Both the position numbers and the translations under genes were made by a program. Shown piece by piece: positions 43,615 through 52,212 of a stretch of 64,000 nucleotides of DNA (within the stretch, counting starts at the first letter, position 1; the number at the start of each line of letters is the position of its first letter). Source of the stretch: Yoonia litorea. Lineage in GTDB: Bacteria; Pseudomonadota; Alphaproteobacteria; Rhodobacterales; Rhodobacteraceae. The DNA lies in NCBI RefSeq assembly GCF_900114675.1, contig NZ_FOZM01000001.1:248001-312000 (forward strand), written 5' to 3'. Under the pieces are notes generated by a model. That model saw only the letters and a list, made by a program, of their open reading frames with translations. It had not been told where the DNA came from and did no database searches.

Positions 43615-43635
43615 ACCCTCAACCTTTCAGAGGGT
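43615..43635 (+). promoter_or_regulatory. hairpin covering the atpI ribosome binding site
   Basis: ACCCTC (43615-43620) pairs with GAGGGT (43630-43635) over a 9-base loop. The 3' arm contains GAGGG, the only plausible Shine-Dalgarno sequence for atpI (ATG at 43645), so initiation may be damped by this structure. Confidence 0.5.
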
Positions 43636-43644
43636 CAAAAACCG

Positions 43645-43977
43645 ATGCCAGAACCGCATGACGCTGATCGCCTTAAGGCGCTTGAGGCGAAAATTGCAAA
43701 GCTCAAAGAGCCGGCAGAGGTTAAGCACCACTCGGAAGAGCACTACTCCCAAGCCCAGCTTGCCTGGCGAATGGTGGTAGAGCTTGTCGCCGGTCTCGGG
43801 ATCGGCTTCGGCATCGGATACGGGTTGGACGCCGTTTTTGGCACAGAACCCTTCTTGATGGTGCTGTTCATATTTTTTGGCCTCGCGGCGGGTGTGAAAA
43901 CCATGATGCGGTCGGCCAAAGAGGTTCAGAAGAAGCAGCAAGAGGCTGCAAAAGAAGAGGGCGACGCACGTGGCTGA
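43645..43977 (+). CDS. atpI: ATP synthase protein I
   Basis: Small membrane protein of 110 residues that leads F0 operons and helps c-ring assembly. The N-terminal third is charged; two membrane helices follow ([20 protein letters not shown] and [15 protein letters not shown]), then a coiled, Lys/Glu-rich tail. This is the AtpI/gene-1 form of alphaproteobacteria. The stop overlaps the GTG start of atpB by 8 bases. Confidence 0.92.
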   Translation: MPEPHDADRLKALEAKIAKLKEPAEVKHHSEEHYSQAQLAWRMVVELVAGLGIGFGIGYGLDAVFGTEPFLMVLFIFFGLAAGVKTMMRSAKEVQKKQQEAAKEEGDARG

Positions 43978-44719
43978 AGAAAAAGCAGAAGGTGGTTTGG
44001 TCTTTCACCCGCTGGATCAGTTCATTGTCAAACCACTGTTCGGCGATGGTCCAGTGCAGTGGTACACCCCGACAAACGTGACCCTTTGGCTGGCGATTGC
44101 CATTCTGGCGACGATTGCCCTGTTTGTGATTGGCAGCCGCGGTCGCGGTGTCGTTCCGAGCCGGGTTCAGTCGGTCGCTGAGCTGTTTTACGGCTTCATT
44201 TACAAGATGGTTGAAGATGTGTGTGGCAAGGAAGGTGTTCGGTACTTCCCTTACATCATGACGATCTTCGTCTTTATCTTCTTCTCGAACTATCTTGCGC
44301 TGATCCCGATGTCGTATTCCCCGACGTCGATGATCGCGATTACGGCTGTTCTGGGTTTTGGTGTCTTCATCGCCGTTACGGTGCTTGGTTTTGTCAAGAA
44401 CGGCCCTTCTTTCCTTGGCCTGTTCTGGATGAAAGACGCGCCGGCGATCTTGCGCCCCATTATCGCTGTCATCGAGGTGATTTCCTACTTCGTCCGTCCA
44501 GTCAGCCACTCGATCCGTCTTGCAGGCAACATCATGGCGGGTCACGCTGTTTTGAAGGTGTTTGCAGGCTTTGCTGCGCTGACACTGGTCAGCCCCGTCG
44601 CGATCTTCGGCATTGTCGCAATCTATGGTCTTGAAGTGCTGGTCTGCGGCATTCAGGCCTACGTATTCACCATTCTGACGTGCGTCTATCTGAAAGACGC
44701 TCTTCACCCGCATCACTAA
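43970..44719 (+). CDS. atpB: F0F1 ATP synthase subunit a
   Basis: Integral membrane subunit (249 residues) forming the proton half-channels against the c-ring. The essential arginine lies in [20 protein letters not shown]; other segments are [31 protein letters not shown] and [20 protein letters not shown]. Start is GTG at 43970, inside the end of atpI. Typical length. Confidence 0.97.
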   Translation: MAEEKAEGGLVFHPLDQFIVKPLFGDGPVQWYTPTNVTLWLAIAILATIALFVIGSRGRGVVPSRVQSVAELFYGFIYKMVEDVCGKEGVRYFPYIMTIFVFIFFSNYLALIPMSYSPTSMIAITAVLGFGVFIAVTVLGFVKNGPSFLGLFWMKDAPAILRPIIAVIEVISYFVRPVSHSIRLAGNIMAGHAVLKVFAGFAALTLVSPVAIFGIVAIYGLEVLVCGIQAYVFTILTCVYLKDALHPHH

Positions 44720-44777
44720 AGGTTTGATGGGTGGCGACACCCATCGTACGCAACTTCCAATCGTAAGGAGAATTCAC

Positions 44778-45002
44778 ATGGAAGGCGAACTCGCACACAT
44801 CGGCGCAGGTCTGGCAGCAATCGGTTCTGGTGCCGCAGCTATCGGTGTTGGTACCGTTGCTGGTAACTATCTTGCTGGCGCTCTGCGCAACCCATCCGCT
44901 GCTGCCGGTCAGACAGCAACACTGTTCATCGGCCTCGCATTTGCGGAAGCTCTGGGGATCTTCGCATTCCTCGTGTCGCTTCTGCTGATGTTCGCCGTCT
45001 AA
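44778..45002 (+). CDS. atpE: F0F1 ATP synthase subunit c
   Basis: Proteolipid of 74 residues forming the rotor ring. Two helices with a polar loop: [20 protein letters not shown], then [26 protein letters not shown], with the proton-carrying Glu in [13 protein letters not shown] precedes the ATG at 44778; an upstream ATG at 44724 would add a non-family extension. A 9-base stem follows the gene. Confidence 0.97.
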   Translation: MEGELAHIGAGLAAIGSGAAAIGVGTVAGNYLAGALRNPSAAAGQTATLFIGLAFAEALGIFAFLVSLLLMFAV

Positions 45003-45025
45003 GACAGCGACCCATATCCTTACGG

Positions 45026-45060
45026 CTGGCCGACTTGCTCATCTAGAGCGCGTCGGCCAG
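45026..45060 (+). other. intercistronic hairpin between atpE and atpX
   Basis: CTGGCCGAC (45026-45034) and GTCGGCCAG (45052-45060) form a perfect 9-base stem with a 17-base loop, 23 bases after the atpE stop. No T run follows. A structure here could protect or process the mRNA so that subunit c, needed in about ten copies, is made in excess. Confidence 0.6.
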
Positions 45061-45088
45061 TAAACACCAAAGGTATTCGGGGGCCATC

Positions 45089-45634
45089 ATGGCAACAGAA
45101 ACAACAGAAGCCGCAGGGGTCTGTGTCGACGCAGGGGGGTCAGCCCTCGGCATGCCACAGCTTTGCGCAGATTGGATGCCCAACCAGATTTTCTGGCTCG
45201 TGGTCACTCTGATCGCAATCTACTTTGTGATGTCACGCATCGCCCTCCCGCGCATTGCCGCGGTTCTGGCCGAACGTTCTGGTACAATCACGAATGATAT
45301 TGCCGCGGCCGAAGAGCTGAAAAACAAAGCAGCGGAAGCTGAAGAAGCCTATAACAAGGCTCTTGCAGACGCGCGCACTGAAGCTCAGAAAATCGTCGCC
45401 GAGGCGAAAGCCGAAATTCAAGCCGAGCTGGACGTTGAGCTGAAGAAAGCCGACGCGCAGATTGCGGCCAAGACTGCCGAAAGCGAAGCTGCGATCGCGG
45501 AAATCCGCGCAGGTGCGGTCCAGAGCGTTACGGAAGTCGCGAAAGACACGGCGAAAGAACTGGTCGCTGCCTTGGGTGGCAATCCAGACGGTGCCGCAGT
45601 TGAAAGTGCTGTTGAAGCACGGATGAAAGGGTAA
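45089..45634 (+). CDS. atpX: F0F1 ATP synthase subunit b'
   Basis: Peripheral-stalk subunit b' (181 residues; also named AtpG/AtpF2). After an N-terminal region with [11 protein letters not shown] comes one membrane helix ([20 protein letters not shown]) and a long Ala/Glu/Lys-rich coiled coil ([20 protein letters not shown]). It pairs with subunit b in photosynthetic and related alphaproteobacteria. ATG 45089 follows GGGGGCC only loosely; start is by homology. Confidence 0.94.
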   Translation: MATETTEAAGVCVDAGGSALGMPQLCADWMPNQIFWLVVTLIAIYFVMSRIALPRIAAVLAERSGTITNDIAAAEELKNKAAEAEEAYNKALADARTEAQKIVAEAKAEIQAELDVELKKADAQIAAKTAESEAAIAEIRAGAVQSVTEVAKDTAKELVAALGGNPDGAAVESAVEARMKG

Positions 45635-45637
45635 GAC

Positions 45638-46198
45638 ATGAGACTAACACTCACCGCCCTTTTCGGTCTTGCTGCAAGCCCGGCGCTTGCTGCAGGTGAC
45701 AAACCGTTCTTTTCGCTGGGAAACACCGACTTTGTTGTCTCAATCGCGTTTCTGATCTTCATCGGAATTCTGCTTTACTTCAAAGTGCCAACGCTTGTCA
45801 CAGGTATGCTCGACAAGCGTGCAGAAGGCATCAAGTCCGAGTTGGACGAGGCCAAAGCACTGCGCGAAGAGGCACAAGCACTGCTGGCGTCCTATGAGCG
45901 TAAGCAGAAAGAAGTTCAGGAACAAGCTGACCGGATCGTAGCGTCTGCAAAGGAAGAGGCGTCAAACGCCGCTGCCGCCGCCAAGGACGATATCGCAAAA
46001 TCTATCACACGTCGCTTGGCTGCTGCTGAAGAGCAGATCGCAAGCGCGGAAGCGAATGCTGTGAAGGAAGTCCGCGATCAGGCGATTGCTGTTGCTGTCG
46101 CTGCCGCCAAGGAAGTCCTCGCGAAGCAGATGGATGCCAAGTCCGCTGGCGCCATGATTGATGCATCAATCGAGACCGTCGGCGAGAAGCTGCACTAA
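45638..46198 (+). CDS. atpF: F0F1 ATP synthase subunit b
   Basis: Peripheral-stalk subunit b (186 residues). It begins with a signal-like extension ([18 protein letters not shown]), then a membrane helix ([20 protein letters not shown]) and a coiled coil such as [20 protein letters not shown]. Such an extension is common in this bacterial family. It follows atpX by 3 bases and ends the F0 operon at a strong terminator. F1 genes are not in this window. Confidence 0.95.
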   Translation: MRLTLTALFGLAASPALAAGDKPFFSLGNTDFVVSIAFLIFIGILLYFKVPTLVTGMLDKRAEGIKSELDEAKALREEAQALLASYERKQKEVQEQADRIVASAKEEASNAAAAAKDDIAKSITRRLAAAEEQIASAEANAVKEVRDQAIAVAVAAAKEVLAKQMDAKSAGAMIDASIETVGEKLH

Positions 46199-46220
46199 GC
46201 CTATCGTAACTTATCAAAAA

Positions 46221-46260
46221 GGCCCCGTTGGCGGATCGCCAGCGGGGTCTTTTGTTTTTT
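46221..46260 (+). terminator. rho-independent terminator of the F0 operon
   Basis: A 13-base stem (46221-46233 with 46237-46249, two G-T pairs, GAT loop) followed by TCTTTTGTTTTTT. It lies 22 bases after atpF and separates it from the convergent regulator gene. Confidence 0.92.
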
Positions 46261-46268
46261 GGTTGCCG

Positions 46269-47036
46269 CTAGCGCCAGCCTTCGTGTTCAAGTCTCTTCT
46301 TGGCGAAGGCTTCGTTGCGATCGGCTTTCTGCTGATCGGATAACGCCATCTCGACAAACTGGAGGTGGGTTTCAATCGCTGCACGCGCCGCCTGCGGGTC
46401 GCGCGCTTGCAGGGCTGCATTGATCTGGCGGTGATGATCCAACAGCGTATCCCTCGTCATCCGCTGCTTGAACATCACCGTGCGATTGTAGAACACACCT
46501 TCGCGCAGCAATTCGAACATGGACCGCATCATGTGCAGCATGATCATGTTGTGACTTGCTTCGATGATAGAGAGGTGGAAGTCGGCATCCAGATGCGCTT
46601 CGTCCGCAGGATTGCGCTTTTGGTGCGCCACTTCCATCTTTTCAAAGATCGCATTGATGACCTTGAGGTCGGTATCGGTCGCGAGCCTTGCGGCACGTTC
46701 GGCCGCGAGGCCCTCCATATCGCGTCGGAAGCTGATGTAATCAAACACTGCCTCATCATGGGTGGCAAAAAGTTTGACCAAAGCGGGTGCGAATGCAGAA
46801 CCGAGGACATCTGCGACGTATACCCCAGCGCCGGCCTTAGACGTGAGAAGGCCACGGTCCTGAAGGTCCGCCAGCGCCTCTCTGAGTGAGGGGCGCGAGA
46901 CGTGCATACGCTCGCTGAGCTCGCGTTCGGCTGGCAGACGTTCGCCAGGTCGCAGAATACCACGTAGGATTAGTCCCTCAATTTGACGGACAACACCTTG
47001 AGACAGCTTCTCCTGTTGAATCGGTTCAAATGGCAT
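46269..47036 (-). CDS. FadR-subfamily GntR transcriptional regulator
   Basis: Regulator of 255 residues. The N-terminal winged helix reads IEGLILRGILRPGERLPAER then ELSERMHVSRPSLREALADL; the C-terminal FCD domain has DADFHLSIIEASHNMIMLHM, with the conserved D and H residues that bind a metal and carboxylate effector. Relatives include PdhR, LldR and GlcC, but the target here is unknown. ATG 47036 fits the family start. It is separated from ompA by a terminator. Confidence 0.92.
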   Translation of the reverse strand: MPFEPIQQEKLSQGVVRQIEGLILRGILRPGERLPAERELSERMHVSRPSLREALADLQDRGLLTSKAGAGVYVADVLGSAFAPALVKLFATHDEAVFDYISFRRDMEGLAAERAARLATDTDLKVINAIFEKMEVAHQKRNPADEAHLDADFHLSIIEASHNMIMLHMMRSMFELLREGVFYNRTVMFKQRMTRDTLLDHHRQINAALQARDPQAARAAIETHLQFVEMALSDQQKADRNEAFAKKRLEHEGWR

Positions 47037-47089
47037 TGCTTCCCCCAGTATTGGTAAAAACATATGACCAAGTTGCCGAATCTACAATC

Positions 47090-47122
47090 AAAAAGGGGCC
47101 GCAAAGCTTGCGACCCCTTTTT
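47090..47122 (-). terminator. bidirectional rho-independent terminator after the OmpA-family gene
   Basis: AAAAAGGGG-C-CGCAA / TTGCG-A-CCCCTTTTT with an AGC loop (47090-47122). The A and T runs at both ends make it symmetrical. It closes the OmpA-family transcript 18 bases after its stop. Confidence 0.9.
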
Positions 47123-47139
47123 CGTATCGTCTGACCGAA

Positions 47140-47802
47140 TTAATTCGGTGTGATGATGATCTCAACACGGCGGTTCATCTGACGCCCTTCGGCGTTCAGG
47201 TTTGACGCAATCGGCTGGTTCTCACCAGCGCCGATGGCGCGAACACGCGATGGTGCGACACCACCATTGATGAGGATGCTTGAGACAGCCTGCGCACGAC
47301 GTTCTGAGAGATCTTGGTTGAACGCAGCGCCACCGACGTTGTCAGTATGACCGATTACGTTCACCGTGGTGTTCGGATACCGATTGAGGGAGTTCGCAAC
47401 GATCATCAGTTCGTTTTGCGAAACGGAGGATACGGCGGTGCTCCCTGTCGCAAACAGCAGATCCTGGCTCAGAACAACAACGAGGTTTTGGCCGTTGTTG
47501 CTGACACCCACGTCACTGCGCAACTGGCGGCGCAGTTCTTCTGCCTGGCGGTCAAGGTTGCTGCCGATGGCTGCGCCTGTTGCTGCACCAATGACGGCAC
47601 CGGCGAGAGCTGCCTGATTGCGGCCGCGGCGGTCATCGTCGCGGTTGAGGATAAGACCAGTCACAGCGCCACCAACAGCGCCAAGAGCCGCGCCTTGCTG
47701 CAGGTTCTGGTTTTGGTTTGGACCTGCGGGGTCACAAGCGGCGACAAGCGTCAGCGATCCAGCCGCGAGGAGCATTGGAATTTTCTTCATTGTCATGGTC
47801 AT
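47140..47802 (-). CDS. OmpA-family lipoprotein with glycine-zipper domain
   Basis: Outer-membrane lipoprotein of 220 residues. A signal peptide ends in the lipobox VAAC (about residues 22-25 from the first ATG). A glycine-zipper segment follows (AALGAVGGAVTGLILNRDDD, AGAVIGAATGAAIGSN), then an OmpA C-terminal peptidoglycan-binding domain with NVIGHTDNVGGAAFNQDLSE and RRVEIIITPN. It likely ties the outer membrane to peptidoglycan. Three closely spaced ATG codons (47802, 47796, 47790) could start it; the ribosome site GGAACC favours the second. Confidence 0.9.
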   Translation of the reverse strand: MTMTMKKIPMLLAAGSLTLVAACDPAGPNQNQNLQQGAALGAVGGAVTGLILNRDDDRRGRNQAALAGAVIGAATGAAIGSNLDRQAEELRRQLRSDVGVSNNGQNLVVVLSQDLLFATGSTAVSSVSQNELMIVANSLNRYPNTTVNVIGHTDNVGGAAFNQDLSERRAQAVSSILINGGVAPSRVRAIGAGENQPIASNLNAEGRQMNRRVEIIITPN

Positions 47803-47909
47803 GGTTCCATTAAGATTGGAGGGCAAATCCTGCCCTCGGGATAGTGTGGTTATGTCGCAGAGCGACGTGCTATCCAATAACGAAACAGCGATCCGCTTAG
47901 TTCCGCGGT

Positions 47910-48746
47910 TTATTGCGCGTCTGCGCGGGCAGACTCCCACGCCAGCATCGCGCGTTTGACCGGCAGGCCCCAATGGTAACCACCCAAGGCTCCTGACTTT
48001 CGCAATGCACGATGGCAAGGGATCAGCCAGCTTACCGGGTTCCGGCCGACGGCTGTACCTACCGCACGCACAGCCTTCGGGTGCCCAATGGACTGCGCGA
48101 TTTCAGAATACGTCGTGACGTGCCCTGATGGAATCGCAAGCAGCGCTTCCCATACTTTAAGTTGGAAGGGGGCGCCGATCATATGCAGTTGTGTCTCACC
48201 TTCCATGCCGAGCGCTGACATAGCCCACCGCCGCAATTGCGTTGGGTCTTCAACAAACTTAGCCTTTGGCCAACGTGATTTGAGGTCCGCCATGGCAGGT
48301 TCGGGACCTGCCTCAGCCGCGAAGGCGATTCCACAAATTCCCCTATCGGTGCCCATCACAAGGGCTGGTCCAAACTGGCTTTCGAACCACCCCCAGAAGA
48401 TCTCGAGCCCCTCGCCGTCTCTTGCGTAGTCGCCAGGGCTCATCGCCTCCCACCGGACGAAAAGATCATGCAGGCGCCCACTGCCTGACAGGCCAACCTC
48501 TTGCGCCGTCTCAAGTGTCGTGAATCGTTCGCGGAGCAAGGATTTTGCGTGGCCAAGCATCAGATACTGTTGATACCGCTTGGGGGAGACCCCGACCCAG
48601 GTAGAGAAAAGCCGCTGAAAATGCGCGGGGCTCATGTTCATTTCATCAGCAAGCTCGCTGAGGGACAGTGGAGTGCTTCCCGCAGCATCAATCGCGTCAA
48701 TGGCGCGGCGCATGATTTGGTAGTGATAGGTTTCGGTCTGTTCCAT
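47910..48746 (-). CDS. Ada-like protein: AraC helix-turn-helix fused to O6-methylguanine-DNA methyltransferase
   Basis: Protein of 278 residues with an N-terminal AraC-type domain (LSLSELADEMNMSPAHFQRL, LSGSGRLHDLFVRWEAMSPG) and a C-terminal methyltransferase whose acceptor cysteine lies in NPVSWLIPCHRALRKSGALG, with the DNA-binding YSEIAQSIGHPKAVRAVG. Repairs O6-alkylguanine by suicide transfer to Cys. The N-terminal zinc domain of E. coli Ada, which senses methylphosphotriesters, is missing, so how the AraC part is activated is unclear. Start at ATG 48746 by homology. It is divergent from nth; their 5' frames nearly touch. Confidence 0.92.
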   Translation of the reverse strand: MEQTETYHYQIMRRAIDAIDAAGSTPLSLSELADEMNMSPAHFQRLFSTWVGVSPKRYQQYLMLGHAKSLLRERFTTLETAQEVGLSGSGRLHDLFVRWEAMSPGDYARDGEGLEIFWGWFESQFGPALVMGTDRGICGIAFAAEAGPEPAMADLKSRWPKAKFVEDPTQLRRWAMSALGMEGETQLHMIGAPFQLKVWEALLAIPSGHVTTYSEIAQSIGHPKAVRAVGTAVGRNPVSWLIPCHRALRKSGALGGYHWGLPVKRAMLAWESARADAQ

Positions 48747-48841
48747 GTTGGTCAATCTAGGTGGACAGCGCCTGCCAAGCGACCCGAAAATTGCGCATCT
48801 GCCGCTTGCCCCTGTGACAGTGGGCAGGCATACCGGAGCCC

Positions 48842-49486
48842 ATGGCAAAGCAGCTTGACTATCATACCATTCGGGAAATCTTCACCCGCTTTCAAGCCGC
48901 TGAGGCTGAACCCAAGGGCGAGCTTGAGCATGTAAATGTCTACACTCTTGTCGTCGCCGTTGCGTTGTCCGCGCAAGCAACAGATGCGGGGGTGAACAAG
49001 GCAACCCGTGCGCTTTTCAAGATTGCTGACACGCCTCAGAAAATGCTCGACCTCGGTCTGGAGGGGCTGACTGAGCATATCAAGACAATTGGCCTATACA
49101 GGCAGAAAGCTAAGAACGTCATTAAGCTCAGTCAGATCCTTGTCGATGACTACAATGGAGAGGTGCCGAATTCTCGCGCTGCCTTGCAGTCGCTGCCTGG
49201 CGTGGGACGCAAAACTGCGAATGTGGTTTTGAATATGTGGTGGGGTCAGCCTGCTCAGGCTGTGGACACACATATCTTCCGTTTCGGCAATCGCAGCGGT
49301 GTCGCCGTGGGGAAAGACGTCAACGCAGTCGAGAGGGCGATCGAAGACCACGTTCCAGCCGATTTCCAGCTCCACGCCCACCACTGGATGATTTTGCACG
49401 GGCGCTACGTCTGCGTCGCCCGAAAACCGAAATGCACGGCGTGTCTGGTCCGCGATCTGTGTCTCTACGAGGATAAAAACCTATGA
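48842..49486 (+). CDS. nth: endonuclease III
   Basis: DNA glycosylase/AP lyase of 214 residues that removes oxidised pyrimidines. The helix-hairpin-helix is LQSLPGVGRKTANVVLNMWW with the catalytic Lys (GRKTA) and the catalytic Asp follows in AVDTHIFRFGNRSG. The [4Fe-4S] cysteines are in CVARKPKCTACLVRDLC. Stop and next start overlap (ATGA). Next to the alkyl-transferase gene it forms a small base-repair neighbourhood. Confidence 0.96.
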   Translation: MAKQLDYHTIREIFTRFQAAEAEPKGELEHVNVYTLVVAVALSAQATDAGVNKATRALFKIADTPQKMLDLGLEGLTEHIKTIGLYRQKAKNVIKLSQILVDDYNGEVPNSRAALQSLPGVGRKTANVVLNMWWGQPAQAVDTHIFRFGNRSGVAVGKDVNAVERAIEDHVPADFQLHAHHWMILHGRYVCVARKPKCTACLVRDLCLYEDKNL

Positions 49487-50475
49487 AAAAGTTTCAGGTG
49501 GTGGGCATCGGCAACGCGATGGTCGATGTCTTGGCACGCGCTGAAGATGATTTTCTCAAGACTGCCGGTGTCCAGAAAGGGATCATGCAGTTGATCGACA
49601 TGGATCGCGCTGTCGATCTCTATTCGCGTGTCGGTCCGGCGCGCGAGGTAAGCGGTGGCTCCGCTGCCAACACCATTGCAGGGATCGCACATCTGGGTGG
49701 CCGGACCGCCTACGTCGGTAAGGTGAAAGATGACCAGCTCGGTGCCATCTTTGCGCACGACCTGCGTGCACAAGGGGCCGTCTACGAAACAGCCCTCGCA
49801 CCGAAGACCGAAGAGGCTGAAACGGGCCGGTGTATTGTGATTGTGACGCCTGACGGCGAGCGGTCGATGAACACCTACCTCGGCGTTACAGAGTTTCTGA
49901 CAGCCGATGACATCGACGTGGCGCAAATGGCAGAGGCCGAGTGGATCTATCTAGAAGGCTACCGTTTCGATGGTCCCGAAAGTCACGCTGCTTTCGCAAA
50001 GGCCATTGATGCCTGCAAAGGGGCAGGGGGCAAGGTGTCGATTACGCTATCGGACCCTTTCTGCATCGAGCGCCACCGTGACGCGTTCCGCGATATGGTC
50101 CGCGATCACGTCGATCTGCTTTTCTGTAACCGCGCCGAAATGCTGTCGATGTATCAGACGGATGACTTCGACGGCGCCTTGGCAAAGGCCGCGTCGGAAG
50201 TTGCAATTGTTGCCTGCACCGACAGTGAACACGGGGTTCATATCCTTTCAGATGGCCAGCGCTGGCAAGTTCCCGCGGTTCCGACGCAGATCGTGGACGC
50301 CACCGGTGCAGGCGATCTGTTCGCCGGTGCGTTTCTTTGGGGGCTGACCAGCGGTTACGACCTTGAGATATGCGGAAAAATGGGAAACCTCGCCGCATCG
50401 GAGGTGATCAGCCACATCGGCGCGCGACCAGAAGCGGACCTCAAGAAGATGTTTGAAGATGCCGGGTTGATCTAA
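49483..50475 (+). CDS. PfkB family adenosine kinase
   Basis: Sugar/nucleoside kinase of 330 residues. The substrate-binding glycine motif is GGSAANTIAGIAHLGGRTAY and the C-terminal PfkB signature with catalytic Asp is DATGAGDLFAGAFLWGL. Overall it most resembles bacterial adenosine kinases, which salvage adenosine to AMP; another nucleoside or sugar cannot be excluded. It is coupled to nth by ATGA. Confidence 0.9.
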   Translation: MKKFQVVGIGNAMVDVLARAEDDFLKTAGVQKGIMQLIDMDRAVDLYSRVGPAREVSGGSAANTIAGIAHLGGRTAYVGKVKDDQLGAIFAHDLRAQGAVYETALAPKTEEAETGRCIVIVTPDGERSMNTYLGVTEFLTADDIDVAQMAEAEWIYLEGYRFDGPESHAAFAKAIDACKGAGGKVSITLSDPFCIERHRDAFRDMVRDHVDLLFCNRAEMLSMYQTDDFDGALAKAASEVAIVACTDSEHGVHILSDGQRWQVPAVPTQIVDATGAGDLFAGAFLWGLTSGYDLEICGKMGNLAASEVISHIGARPEADLKKMFEDAGLI

Positions 50476-50486
50476 CGCGTATGCTG

Positions 50487-51191
50487 TTAGGGCCTGACGG
50501 TCCGCAGCCAGAGGCGGTCCAACTCGTCAATGACATCCGTGGCAAATCGCGCTTCCTCTTTCCAGTACTTGCCGGAGGGGACGTAGTAGCCCAGCTGCGC
50601 TTCGCGCTGGAGCGCGGCCTCCATCAACGTATGATCGACTGGCGCGGGCGCGACTTCTGCGACTGTATCCGGCGTGGCCCTTGGGAAAACCAACCGGCTG
50701 TCATCCTGTGAAAGATTCACCATCGCGCAACCCTCGCGTGCCGCAAGCGCCATCAGTCGGGCTGACTTGGCCTCAAGCGAGCGGAGCGTCACGTCTTCGC
50801 GCAATGGGTCAGCGGTGCCCTTTCCATAGAAGTGCGTTTTCGCGGCGTTGCTGTAAACCATATCGCATCCCATCACGGCGATGGTTTTTGGCTTGAGTGC
50901 GGCAAGCGCCCAATAGCTTGCGGTAAATGCCATCGTGCCGCCAGCATAGACAAAGCCGCCAAAGGTATTTTGGTGGGGGACGTATTCAGCCGCCCGGATG
51001 ATCCTCTGCCCGTTTTCAAGGTTCTCCGGCCAACGATCTTCGGGGAAATCATCGGGGTGAATCAAATCGTCCCAGTCGCTTCGGACGCGCCAAGCGTTGT
51101 TGATCGCCACTATGCGGTCAAATGGGGCTCGGTCCCAGTCACGCGCGTCAATTACGTTCGGACCGCTGCCCAAGATCAGTACGACGGTCAC
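50487..51191 (-). CDS. uncharacterised protein, possibly DUF115/MptE-like fold
   Basis: Protein of 234 residues; I do not recognise a named family with certainty. It starts with a nucleotide-loop-like VVLILGSGPNVIDARDWDRA, then RIVAINNAWRVRSDWDDLIH, and later YWALAALKPKTIAVMGCDMV. The pattern, a glycine loop followed by I-x-x-N-N-A and a C-D-M turn, recalls DUF115/motility-accessory-factor proteins that modify surface sugars. GTG 51191 is taken as start because GGAGG stands 5 bases upstream; a TTG at 51218 is possible. It lies beside a sulfotransferase and a glycosyltransferase. Confidence 0.7.
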   Translation of the reverse strand: MTVVLILGSGPNVIDARDWDRAPFDRIVAINNAWRVRSDWDDLIHPDDFPEDRWPENLENGQRIIRAAEYVPHQNTFGGFVYAGGTMAFTASYWALAALKPKTIAVMGCDMVYSNAAKTHFYGKGTADPLREDVTLRSLEAKSARLMALAAREGCAMVNLSQDDSRLVFPRATPDTVAEVAPAPVDHTLMEAALQREAQLGYYVPSGKYWKEEARFATDVIDELDRLWLRTVRP

Positions 51192-51271
51192 TGTGTCCTC
51201 CGGAGACCCATGCTTCAAATTACGTTCAGGATGAAACTGCAGATCGACGCGCCGAATTGCCCTCTGACGGC

Positions 51272-52069
51272 TTACTGTCCCAGCTTCGCATGGACTTCAT
51301 CTAGGTCAATCTCGCCGATTGGCATCTTGTTGGCTGGATTCTCAAAGTCGTATTTGAAGATGCGGAAGTCCTTCTTATACATTTCGTAGACGAGGTGCAT
51401 CGACAGATCGTCGAAGTAGTCCTCGACCGGATTGGCGCGCTTTGGTCCGTGGCCCTCGCTTTCGTTAAAGCGCGGAATTTCTGCAAGACTGATCGGATGA
51501 GCGGTGTCGACTGCATCAAGCACTGTTTGCATCCCATCGTTGAACTTTTCGGTCCAGAAGATGTGATCATAACGCCCGCCATTTACGATAAAGGTGCTGA
51601 TATGGCCTGACATGGCGGACCAGTGAATGTCAGGGTCCATGGGGCGCCGCCAACGGATGGTGTCGCGGGCAAAAAGCAGAAAACGGCGGAAGCTTTTGAT
51701 CTGGTCGAACTCGAAGCCGTTGTCAGGATCGCCGACTTCGATTCCGTATTTCTGAACCAGAAGCGGGACCAGATTTCCGCGATAATACTTGCCATTGCGC
51801 TGAATGCCGCAAATCTTGTCAAAGAATGAGGACAGGATCCGCGTGTAGGGGTTGCGCACGCAGGTAAAAGCATAGCTGCGATGGGATTGAACGTTCTTGA
51901 TTATCGCTTGCTGACTGTCATCCAGTGCCCATTTGTGAATGCGGTCTTTGGCGTCATGGATATCACCATCGAAGAATTCACCATGATCAGAGTAGTACAT
52001 GATCTGTCCGATGGTCGAGCAGGCGCATTTCGGGACGACCCGATAGACCATGCTCTCACTGGTCGTCAT
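51272..52069 (-). CDS. sulfotransferase family protein
   Basis: Protein of 265 residues related to the carbohydrate sulfotransferases (sulfotransferase family 2). The PAPS 5'-phosphosulfate loop is VYRVVPKCACSTIGQIMYYS near the N-terminus (PKCACST), and the 3'-phosphate site is in YAFTCVRNPYTRILSSFFDK (RNPYxRxxS). It probably transfers sulfate to a sugar on a surface glycan. ATG 52069 follows GGAACATGG and fits the family start; the frame continues 21 codons upstream. It is divergent from a large glycosyltransferase gene over 143 bases. Confidence 0.85.
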   Translation of the reverse strand: MTTSESMVYRVVPKCACSTIGQIMYYSDHGEFFDGDIHDAKDRIHKWALDDSQQAIIKNVQSHRSYAFTCVRNPYTRILSSFFDKICGIQRNGKYYRGNLVPLLVQKYGIEVGDPDNGFEFDQIKSFRRFLLFARDTIRWRRPMDPDIHWSAMSGHISTFIVNGGRYDHIFWTEKFNDGMQTVLDAVDTAHPISLAEIPRFNESEGHGPKRANPVEDYFDDLSMHLVYEMYKKDFRIFKYDFENPANKMPIGEIDLDEVHAKLGQ

Positions 52070-52212
52070 CCATGTTCCGGGAAAGCTTGGCACGCTGTCA
52101 CTCCGCAAAAAACTTGAAAGGCAAAAGAGCAAAGAAACGCTGTAACTTCAATCTCTGTTCGCGTTATGACGGTCTGCGACAGATCACCAACCAAGGCCGA
52201 GACATACCGCTG

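Noticed and set aside
43868..44740. 290-codon minus-strand open frame
   Set aside because: Antisense to atpB and atpI, both certain by motifs and operon order.
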